Shown here piece by piece: positions 6,561 to 13,136 of a stretch of 14,059 nt of DNA. The notes beneath the pieces were generated by a model. It saw nothing but the letters and a program-made list of their open reading frames with translations, searched no databases and had not been told where the DNA came from. Location: positions 1 through 14,059 of the forward strand of contig DASQHO010000078.1 of assembly GCA_035632055.1 (NCBI GenBank). The letters are read 5' to 3'. A program made the translations under genes and the position numbers. The stretch comes from REEB95 sp035632055. GTDB lineage: Bacteria; Pseudomonadota; Alphaproteobacteria; ATCC43930; CGMCC-115725. Position 1 is the stretch's first letter, and every line of letters starts with the position of its first letter.

Positions 6561-7370
6561 TCAGCGCGGCGGCGTCTGCGGCGCGTCCGTTTGCGTGCCG
6601 TCGTCGATATGCGCCAGATTGTTGCGCGCATAACGTGCCGCATCCGATGTCGGCGCGAGCGTGATCACACGCTGCCAATCCGCCTTGGCGCCGACGTTGT
6701 CGCCGCGCAGACGACGGATGTTGCCGCGCTCGAGCAGGCAAGGCACCGAGTTTGGCGCGAGCGCAAGCGCATGGTTGGCATCCGCATTCGCAAGCTCGAG
6801 CGCATCGGGGCTGCCGACATGGCGATAGGCCGACGCACGGAACATGAGCGCGTCCACGTTCTTGGGGTCGGCCTCGAGCGCACGGTTGAGGTCGTCGATC
6901 GCGCCCCAGTAATGATCGCCAGCGGCCAACGCCTCGGAGCGGTCGATCAGGAAATCCGGTTTGTCCGGCACGAAACTCAGCGCCGCATCGAACGCAGTCT
7001 TGGCACGATCCGGTTGGTCGGCAAGGAGCCAGGCTTGGCCGGCCTGGTCGAGCGCGTTGGCACGCGCGTCGGCCGGTTCGCTCATCATCTGGCCGGCAAG
7101 CGCTTCGAGGCGTTGCGCCGCTTCGGGATAGCGTTGCAGTTCGAATAGCGCGATGGCCGCGCAATGCTCGGCCGGAAAACCGCCGCCGACGTCACGCCAC
7201 ATTTCGGCGCTTTTTAGCGCGGCGGCCGGATCGCGCCCGGTCTCCGCCAGACATGCGTCGTAGCGCTGCGACGGCGGCATGACCGGGATGACCAGCGTCG
7301 GCGGTGCGGCGCCGGCCAGCAACGGAACGACGACGAGAAGCGCGATCCTACTCGCCCGCCTGCGCCGCAT
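6561..7370 (-). CDS. Periplasmic or membrane-anchored tetratricopeptide-repeat protein in the RND operon
   Basis: 269 aa from the ATG at 7370. The N-terminus MRRRRASRIALLVVVPLLAGA is a signal peptide or anchor (basic start, hydrophobic about 9-21), so the rest should be periplasmic. Degenerate TPR units run from about residue 70 to 245. The clearest are around 105-136 (GQAWLLADQPDRAKTAFDAAL), 150-170 (HYWGAIDDLNRALEADP), 172-204 and 206-240 (CLLERGNIRRLRGDN, then DWQRVITLAP). The tail is Pro/Thr-rich. Cysteines at 40, 70 and 211 could form a disulfide in the periplasm. The ATG sits 23 bp inside the end of the RND permease gene, so the two are almost certainly cotranscribed. The frame is open further upstream, but only as a shadow of the permease. 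Function is unknown: TPRs bind proteins, and an accessory role for the pump is an inference from linkage. Convergent fzlA-like gene ends 11 bp away. Confidence 0.8.
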   Translation of the reverse strand: MRRRRASRIALLVVVPLLAGAAPPTLVIPVMPPSQRYDACLAETGRDPAAALKSAEMWRDVGGGFPAEHCAAIALFELQRYPEAAQRLEALAGQMMSEPADARANALDQAGQAWLLADQPDRAKTAFDAALSFVPDKPDFLIDRSEALAAGDHYWGAIDDLNRALEADPKNVDALMFRASAYRHVGSPDALELANADANHALALAPNSVPCLLERGNIRRLRGDNVGAKADWQRVITLAPTSDAARYARNNLAHIDDGTQTDAPQTPPR

Positions 7371-10300
7371 GATCCCGGTCGATCGTGTCGCCGCGAGCCG
7401 GTGCGGGCACCGCATGGGCGGGCGCAAACCACAGCCGCACTTTTTCGAGATAGAGATAGATCACCGGCGTGATGAACAGGGTCAGCGCCTGCGACACGAT
7501 CAGGCCGCCGACCACCGCCAGACCCAGCGGCCGGCGCAACTCGGAACCCGCACCGACGCCGATTGCAATCGGCAAGCCGCCCATGATCGCCGCCATGGTG
7601 GTCATCATGATCGGCCGGAAGCGCAGAAGGCAGGCCTCGAACATCGCCTGATCGGCGGTAACGTCGCCGGCGCGTTGCCGTTCGAGCGCGAAGTCGATCA
7701 TCATGATTGCGTTCTTCTTGACGATGCCGATCAGCATGACGATGCCGATGATGGCAATGATGCTGAGGTCCTCGTGGAATACGATCAGCGTGCCGAGCGC
7801 GCCGAGTCCCGCCGCCGGCAGGCCGGACAGAATCGTGATCGGGTGGATGTAGCTCTCATACAGGATGCCGAGCACGATATAGATCACCAGGATCGCGGCC
7901 ATCAGCAGCAGACCCTGGCCTTTGAGTGCCGACTGAAAGACCTGCGCGTTGCCCTGGAAGCCGGTGTTGACCGTCACTGGCAGATTAACCTGCCGTTCGA
8001 GCCGGCTGATCGCGTTGACCGCAGTGCCGAGCGAGACGCCCGGCGCCAGGTTGAACGCGATGGTGACCGACGGCAGCTGACCTTGGTGGTTGACCGTCAC
8101 CGGACCGACACCGGACGCGATCGTGGCGACCGCGCCGAGCGGCACCGCCTGCCCGTTGGCGCTCTTCAGATAGATCTTGGACAGGTCGGAGGGTGACTGC
8201 TGGAAGCGCTTGTCGAGCTCGAGGATGACCTCGTAATCGTCCGAAGGCTCGTAGATGGTCGAGATCTGCCGGGCGCCGAAGGCGCTGTAAAAGGTGTTGC
8301 GGATCTGGTCCATGGTAATGCCGAGCGCCGCGGCCTTGTCGGTATCGACATGAACGATGGCCTGGCGATTGCGCAGCTCAAGATCCGAATTGACGTCCTG
8401 GAAGCCTGGCAGATGCGCGATCCGGCCTTCCATATCGGTGGCGTAGCGGTAGAGCTCGTCCGTGTCGGCGTCCTGCAACGTGTACTGGTAAGTGCTCTTG
8501 GACAGGCGGCCGCCGAGGCGGATGTCCTGCAGGCTCTGCAGGAAGGTCCGCATGCCGGGCACGTTTGCCAGCTTGGGCCGCAATTCCTGGATGACCTCGT
8601 CCGCCGAGAGGCTGCGCTCGTCGCGCGGCTTCAGCTGAATGAACAGGCGGCCGTTGTTCAGCGCGGGGCTGAAATTCGTCGCGCCGATGATCGAGCTGAC
8701 GTCGGAAACGTTCGGATCGTCGCTGATGATCTTGGCGACGATCTGTTGATGGTCGACCATCGACTGGAACGACGCGTCCTGCGGTCCTTCGGTGAAAGCG
8801 AACAGGTAGCCGGTGTCCACATTGGGGAAAAACCCCTTGGGAACGATGGTGAACAGGGCGACGCTCAGGATGATCGACAAGATTGTGATGCCGAGCACGA
8901 TACGGCGCCGCCGCATCACCCGCGTCAGCATCCATTCATAGCCGGTGCGCATCTTGTCGAACGCGACTTCGGACCAGCGCAGCACGATGAATTGCTTCCC
9001 GCCCTCGTGGTGCGGCTTCAGCAGCCGCGAGCACAGCATCGGCGTCAGCGTCAGCGACACCAGGCCCGAGATCAGGATTGTCATGCTGATCGTGATGGCA
9101 AATTCGCGGAAGACGCGGCCGACGACGCCGCCCATGAACAGCACCGGGATGAACACCGCGACCAGCGAGAAAGTGATCGATATGATGGTGAAGCCGATTT
9201 CACGCGCGCCGCGGAAGGCGGCGTCCATCACGCGCTCGCCGCGTTCGACGTGGCGCACGATGTTCTCGAGCATGACGATGGCGTCGTCGACGATGAAGCC
9301 GACGGACAGCGTCAGCGCCAGCAGCGACAGATTATCGATGCTGTAACCCATCACGTACATGCCGGCGAACGTGCCGAGGATCGATACCGGCAAGGCCAGT
9401 GCCGGGATGATTGTCGCGGTCACGTTACGCAGGAACAGGAAGATGACGAGCACGACGAGCGCCGCCGTCAGCAGCAGCGTGAATTCGACCTCGTCGACCG
9501 AATTGCGGATCGAAACCGAACGGTCGGCCATCACATTGAGCTTGGCGGCCGCCGGTAGCTGCGCTTCGAAGACGGGAAGGAGCGCCTTCACCGAGTCCAC
9601 CACTTCGATGGTGTTGGCGTTAGGCTGCTTTTGGATGCCGAGGATGATTGAGCGATGGCCGTTGAACCAGGCCGCGATCTGGTCGTTTTCGACGCTGTCG
9701 GCGACGGTGGCGACATCCTCGAGCCGGACCGGCGCGCCGTCGCGATAAGCGATGATGATCGGCTTGAAGTCGGCGGCGCGGTGATGCTGCTTCATCTGCA
9801 GCGTGAAGCTCTGGTCAGGCCCCATGATCGTGCCGACCGGCGTATTGGAGTTGGCGGCGGCAACCGCGCTCTGCACGTCCTGCAGTGTCAGGCCCTTGGC
9901 CGCCAGCGCCTCGGGGTTGACCTGAATGCGTAGCGCGTATTTCGCGGCACCGAAGACATTGACCAGTGCGACACCCGGCAGCGTCGAGATGCGTTCGGCC
10001 ATCATCGTCTCGGCGTATTCGTCGAGCATCGACAGCGGCAGCGTGTCCGAATGCAGGGCCAGAAGGATGACGGAAAGATCGGCCGGGTTGACCTTCTGGA
10101 AGCTCGGCGGCGTGGTCATCTCGACCGGCAGCTTCTTGGCCGCGGTGGTCATCGCCGCCTGCACATCGAGCGCCGCGCCGTCGATGTTGCGGTCGAGGTC
10201 GAACTGCATCGTGATGCTGGAGACACCCTGACCCGAGGTCGACACCATCGAATCGAGTCCGGCAATGGTGGAGAACTGGCGCTCGAGCGGCGTCGCTACC

Positions 10301-10485
10301 GACGACGCCATGGTTTCGGGCGATGCGCCGGGCAGCTGCGCCGCGACCACGATGGTGGGAAAATCGACCTGCGGAATCGCCGCGACCGGCAGCAGCCGGT
10401 AGCCGAACAACCCGAAGATCACGAACGCCATCATCAGCAACGTCGTCATCACCGGACGACGTATGCAGGTTTCCGGCAACGTCAT
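7348..10485 (-). CDS. RND-family (HAE1) multidrug efflux permease, MdtB/MdtC-like
   Basis: 1045-aa inner-membrane proton/drug antiporter. The layout is the RND duplication: TM1 (about 12-30), a first periplasmic loop (about 31-335), TM2-6 (about 336-480), the amphipathic segment and TM7 (about 525-545), a second periplasmic loop, then TM8-12 near the C-terminus. TM4 carries the proton-relay pair D400/D401 in SVGFIVDDAIVMLENI, and TM10 has GIVKKNAIMMIDFA with K924 equivalent to AcrB K940. The KKNAIMMIDFALE version and the start LPETCIRRPVMTTLLMMA are typical of MdtB/MdtC rather than AcrB. Length is normal. Start ATG overlaps the membrane-fusion gene stop as ATGA. A single permease is encoded, whereas E. 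coli MdtB and MdtC work as a heteromer. No outer-membrane channel is nearby, so a TolC-type partner must come from elsewhere. The substrate cannot be read from sequence. Confidence 0.95.
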   Translation of the reverse strand: MTLPETCIRRPVMTTLLMMAFVIFGLFGYRLLPVAAIPQVDFPTIVVAAQLPGASPETMASSVATPLERQFSTIAGLDSMVSTSGQGVSSITMQFDLDRNIDGAALDVQAAMTTAAKKLPVEMTTPPSFQKVNPADLSVILLALHSDTLPLSMLDEYAETMMAERISTLPGVALVNVFGAAKYALRIQVNPEALAAKGLTLQDVQSAVAAANSNTPVGTIMGPDQSFTLQMKQHHRAADFKPIIIAYRDGAPVRLEDVATVADSVENDQIAAWFNGHRSIILGIQKQPNANTIEVVDSVKALLPVFEAQLPAAAKLNVMADRSVSIRNSVDEVEFTLLLTAALVVLVIFLFLRNVTATIIPALALPVSILGTFAGMYVMGYSIDNLSLLALTLSVGFIVDDAIVMLENIVRHVERGERVMDAAFRGAREIGFTIISITFSLVAVFIPVLFMGGVVGRVFREFAITISMTILISGLVSLTLTPMLCSRLLKPHHEGGKQFIVLRWSEVAFDKMRTGYEWMLTRVMRRRRIVLGITILSIILSVALFTIVPKGFFPNVDTGYLFAFTEGPQDASFQSMVDHQQIVAKIISDDPNVSDVSSIIGATNFSPALNNGRLFIQLKPRDERSLSADEVIQELRPKLANVPGMRTFLQSLQDIRLGGRLSKSTYQYTLQDADTDELYRYATDMEGRIAHLPGFQDVNSDLELRNRQAIVHVDTDKAAALGITMDQIRNTFYSAFGARQISTIYEPSDDYEVILELDKRFQQSPSDLSKIYLKSANGQAVPLGAVATIASGVGPVTVNHQGQLPSVTIAFNLAPGVSLGTAVNAISRLERQVNLPVTVNTGFQGNAQVFQSALKGQGLLLMAAILVIYIVLGILYESYIHPITILSGLPAAGLGALGTLIVFHEDLSIIAIIGIVMLIGIVKKNAIMMIDFALERQRAGDVTADQAMFEACLLRFRPIMMTTMAAIMGGLPIAIGVGAGSELRRPLGLAVVGGLIVSQALTLFITPVIYLYLEKVRLWFAPAHAVPAPARGDTIDRDHAAQAGE

Positions 10486-11603
10486 GACTGGTTGTCCGGT
10501 TTTACTCCGGAGCCGCGGATCTCGATCTTGCTGCCGTTGGTCAGCCGCAACTGGCCGTCGGTGGCGACTTGCTCGCCGGCGGTAAGCCCGGCGCTGATGA
10601 CGCTCGCGCCGTCGATGGTGCGCGCGACGGTCACGGGCTGCATCTGCGCGGTGTGGCCGTCCTTGATCACGTAGACATAGCTGGTGCTCTGCCCGACGAG
10701 CACGGCCGATGCCGGCACAGTGAGCGCGTTGGGATCGACGCGCTCGGTCACCGAGACGTTGACGAATTGCCCGGGCCAGAGCCGCTGCTGCGTATTGTCG
10801 AAGATCGCCTTCGCTGCGATCGTGCCCGAATTGACGTCGACCGTGTTGTCGAAGAAGGCGAGCGTACCGGCGATCGGCGCGCCGGAATCGCCGCCGGGCT
10901 TCACTTCGACCGCCACCGGTCCTTTCGCCATGGCGTCGCGCAGCCCCGGCAATTCGGACTGCGGCAGCGTGAAGCCGACATAGATCGGCGAGATCTGATT
11001 GACGGTGACGAGCGGCAAATCGTTGGCCTTGATGCTGTTGCCGGCCTTGATGTTGATGGTGCCGGCGCGGCCGTCGATCGGAGCGACGATCGTGTAATAG
11101 CTAAGCTGCGCCTGCAGGTCGTCGACCTGCGCCTGCAGCGCCTGTTCGTTCGCCACCGCCGTGTCATAGACCTGGCGCGACACGAACGCCTGCGCAATCA
11201 AGGGCCGATACCGCGCCACGTCGCGCTTGGCGTTTTCGAGCTGCGCCTTCATCTGCTCGAGCTGCGCGCGCGCCGCGCGGTCGTCGAGCTTGAACATGAC
11301 CTCGCCGGCTTTGACGAACTGGCCGTCTTTGATGAGGACGTCGGTGATGTAGGCGTCGACGCGCGATTTGACGACGACGTTGGCGATGGCCTGCACGGTG
11401 CCGATGGTATCGACGCGCACCGGCATCGGCTGCTGCGTCACAGTGGCGACGGCGATCGGGACGGGCGGCTGCGCCGGCGCAATGGCGACGCGTGCTGGCG
11501 CCAACAGCGCGTAGCTGACCGCGGCCACCAGCGCGATTGCGGCGCCGATGCCCAACCAAACGATGAGGCGGCCGCGACGGCCCGCTTTTTCGATGACTGC
11601 CAT
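10482..11603 (-). CDS. RND efflux periplasmic adaptor (membrane fusion protein), MdtA-like
   Basis: 373-aa adaptor linking the RND permease to an outer-membrane channel. It has an N-terminal anchor (about 13-34, LIVWLGIGAAIALVAAVSYALL), a split lipoyl domain (about 80-108, RVDAYITDVLIKDGQFVKAGE, and 171-190, TIVAPIDGRAG), an alpha-hairpin between them (about 109-165; Gln/Ala-rich LEQMKAQLENAKRDVA and ALQAQVDDLQAQL), a beta-barrel (about 205-285; LWPGQFVNVSV) and a membrane-proximal domain (about 290-365; NALTVPASAVL). The frame is open to 11825, but I start at the ATG at 11603 because the anchor follows directly and MdtA/AcrA-type proteins begin this way. An ATG at 11648 with GGGA nearby would add 15 residues. 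The TGA overlaps the permease ATG by 4 bp. Confidence 0.93.
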   Translation of the reverse strand: MAVIEKAGRRGRLIVWLGIGAAIALVAAVSYALLAPARVAIAPAQPPVPIAVATVTQQPMPVRVDTIGTVQAIANVVVKSRVDAYITDVLIKDGQFVKAGEVMFKLDDRAARAQLEQMKAQLENAKRDVARYRPLIAQAFVSRQVYDTAVANEQALQAQVDDLQAQLSYYTIVAPIDGRAGTINIKAGNSIKANDLPLVTVNQISPIYVGFTLPQSELPGLRDAMAKGPVAVEVKPGGDSGAPIAGTLAFFDNTVDVNSGTIAAKAIFDNTQQRLWPGQFVNVSVTERVDPNALTVPASAVLVGQSTSYVYVIKDGHTAQMQPVTVARTIDGASVISAGLTAGEQVATDGQLRLTNGSKIEIRGSGVKPDNQS

Positions 11604-11657
11604 GCGGCGCAAGCCCGAAAAGCGCCCTTGGCGCCAATGGTTTAACATTGATCCCGC

Positions 11658-11687
11658 ACTATACTGGCCCGTTCGGTCATATGCCAT
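11658..11687 (-). promoter_or_regulatory. Candidate promoter of the RND efflux operon
   Basis: On the minus strand ATGGCA (11687-11682, four of six to TTGACA) and TATAGT (11663-11658, close to TATAAT) are spaced by 18 bp, giving a start near 11651, about 48 nt before the adaptor ATG. It is the most A/T-rich part of the intergenic region. If it is right, the ATG at 11648 would be almost leaderless, which favours the 11603 start. Confidence 0.3.
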
Positions 11688-11894
11688 AACCCGAATGCGC
11701 ATCCCTCGGGATTCTGCCGCTGCTGGGCTGCCGATGCGGCCGGCGGCGATGATACCGGCGGCCCCGTCAATTTGATGTGAAGACGATTTTAGCAGGACAC
11801 GACGCTGCCGCGTCCCGCGATTCATAGCAGGCGTGCCGCATTGCGGCTTGCCGCTGATCGGCGCACCGCTTTAGCGTCGCGTCGTCCGAATACA

Positions 11895-11900
11895 AAGGAG
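11895..11900 (+). promoter_or_regulatory. Strong ribosome binding site fixing the AhpD-like start
   Basis: AAGGAG ends six bases before the ATG at 11907, close to the ideal anti-16S match and spacing. It is the best ribosome site in the window and argues against the longer frame that begins at 11841. Confidence 0.75.
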
Positions 11901-11906
11901 CTTCCA

Positions 11907-12350
11907 ATGGCGCATCCGAATTACCGCGAGCTTGCCAGCGACGCCTATCGCGCGCTCGGCGCCGTGCACAAGCTGATGAAAAGCTCGTCGATCGAACCGA
12001 ACTTGGTCGATCTCCTCTATCTCCGCATCTCGCAGATCAACGGTTGCGCCTATTGCGTCGATTTGCATACGCACGATCTGCTCGCCGCCGGCGAAAGGCC
12101 GCAGAAGCTCTACAACATGACCGTGTGGCGCGAGGCGCCCTTCTTTTCACCGCGCGAGCGCGCCGCGCTTGCCTGGGCCGAAGCGTTGACGCGGCAGGCT
12201 GTCGAGCCGCCGAGCACGGCGGTGCGCGAGGAAACGCTGCGCGCCTTTTCCGACAAGGAATTCGCCGATCTGACCTTCGTGATCGCGACGATGAACGCCT
12301 ACAATCGTCTCGGCGTCGGATTTGAATTGCGCCCTAGCCTGCGCAACTGA
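11907..12350 (+). CDS. AhpD-like carboxymuconolactone decarboxylase-family protein
   Basis: 147-aa all-helical protein of the alkylhydroperoxidase AhpD / carboxymuconolactone decarboxylase family. The signature is QINGCAYCVDLHTHDLLAAGE, with a CxxC thiol pair (C47, C50) and H54, the arrangement used for disulfide exchange and peroxide reduction in AhpD. The segment WREAPFFSPRERAALAWAEALT (74-95) and the ending TFVIATMNAYNRLGVGF are typical of this single-domain group, which usually forms oligomers in the cytoplasm. Start is fixed by AAGGAG six bases upstream. No AhpC peroxiredoxin gene is in view, so the partner and physiological substrate are unknown. It is divergent from the efflux operon and ends 3 bp from the convergent hydrolase gene. 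An antioxidant or thiol-redox role is an inference from the family. Confidence 0.9.
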   Translation: MAHPNYRELASDAYRALGAVHKLMKSSSIEPNLVDLLYLRISQINGCAYCVDLHTHDLLAAGERPQKLYNMTVWREAPFFSPRERAALAWAEALTRQAVEPPSTAVREETLRAFSDKEFADLTFVIATMNAYNRLGVGFELRPSLRN

Positions 12351-12353
12351 GCT

Positions 12354-13115
12354 TCAGTCGAGCAACGCGGCGAGCGTCCGCATCAACAGCGCGAGATCGG
12401 CGTCGCGCGACAGGCGGTGGTCGCCGTCCTTGACCAGCGTGATCCGCACGTCGGCGGCAGTGAGGCGTTCGGCCAAGGCCAGGCTGCGCTGCCACGGCAC
12501 GTCATCGTCGCGCATGCCGTGCAGCAGCCGCACCGGGCCCTTGAATGCGATCGCCGACCGCATAATAAGGTGACCGCGGCCATCCTCGATCAGCCGGCGC
12601 GTGATGAGGTAGCCCCGCTCGCTATAGGTGGAGGGAATCGTCGCGGCGCCGTCGCGCTCGATGCGCTGGCGAACCTCCGGCGGAAATTGCGTCCACATCA
12701 GATCCTCGGTCGCGTCCGGCGCTGCGGCGATGCCGACCAGCGCCTTGATCCGCTGCGGCCTGGCCGCTGCCAGCAGCAGCATGATCCAGCCGCCGAGGCT
12801 CGAGCCGACAAGAACCTGCGGCCCATCGGTCAGTTGGTCGAACACCGCGAGTGCATCGTTGCGCCAACGGCTCACTGTCGCATCGGCGAACGCGCCGGAC
12901 GACTGTCCATGGCCGAAATAGTCAAAGCGGACGAAAGCCTGACCGCGCGACTCGCAGAATCGATCGAGCGCGAGCGCCTTGGTTCCGTTCATGTCCGACA
13001 TGAAACCACCGAGGAACACGACGCCGGGTGCGCGTCCGTGCCGGCGATGGTAAGCAATTGTGGCGCCGTCCTCGCGTGCTAAAATGGACGACGAAAGGTT
13101 TTGGATTTCTGCCAT
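12354..13115 (-). CDS. ABHD10-like alpha/beta hydrolase (probable thioesterase or esterase)
   Basis: 253-aa serine hydrolase without a signal peptide. The oxyanion segment is VVFLGGFMSDMNGTKA (32-47), and RFDYFGHGQSSG (63-74) follows. The nucleophile elbow is GSSLGG with S106, the acid is probably D203 in LLHGMRDDDVPW, and the base is H233 in DGDHRLS. The stretches FPPEVRQRIERDG, PSTYSERGYL and the whole acid-to-histidine block resemble, from memory, mammalian mitochondrial ABHD10, a depalmitoylating thioesterase and acyl-glucuronide esterase, more than BioH or DLH proteins. The natural substrate in bacteria is not known to me. The frame stays open upstream to 13919, but that part is antisense to the glycosyltransferase. 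The ATG at 13115 begins where homologous sequence begins. It diverges from the glycosyltransferase by 21 bp and converges on the AhpD-like gene. Confidence 0.9.
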   Translation of the reverse strand: MAEIQNLSSSILAREDGATIAYHRRHGRAPGVVFLGGFMSDMNGTKALALDRFCESRGQAFVRFDYFGHGQSSGAFADATVSRWRNDALAVFDQLTDGPQVLVGSSLGGWIMLLLAAARPQRIKALVGIAAAPDATEDLMWTQFPPEVRQRIERDGAATIPSTYSERGYLITRRLIEDGRGHLIMRSAIAFKGPVRLLHGMRDDDVPWQRSLALAERLTAADVRITLVKDGDHRLSRDADLALLMRTLAALLD

Positions 13116-13136
13116 CGACGATCCGGTGAGTGCTGC

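Larger units (their letters stand above)
11604..11906. other. 303-bp divergent intergenic region between the efflux operon and the AhpD-like gene
   Basis: This must hold the promoters of both divergent transcripts. No convincing gene is present: reading frames that enter it (an extension of the adaptor gene to 11825 and of the AhpD-like gene to 11841) lack family sequence. Visible structure includes a TCAA-T-TTGA inverted repeat (11767-11775) and a GCCGCA-T-TGCGGC palindrome (11835-11847), either of which could be an operator, though both are short enough to occur by chance. No regulator gene (TetR, MarR, LysR or two-component) adjoins it. Confidence 0.5.

Noticed and set aside
6550..6580. 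GC-rich inverted repeat between the FzlA-like and TPR genes as a bidirectional terminator
   Set aside because: The GCGCT-C-AGCGC core leaves too small a loop and no T-run follows on either strand.
8350..9558. 402-codon plus-strand frame inside the RND permease (and a second at 7279-8196)
   Set aside because: Asp/His/Arg-rich antisense translation typical of the shadow of a membrane-protein gene.
10569..11645. 358-codon plus-strand frame opposite the adaptor gene
   Set aside because: Antisense shadow; the minus-strand adaptor has the full lipoyl, hairpin and barrel order.
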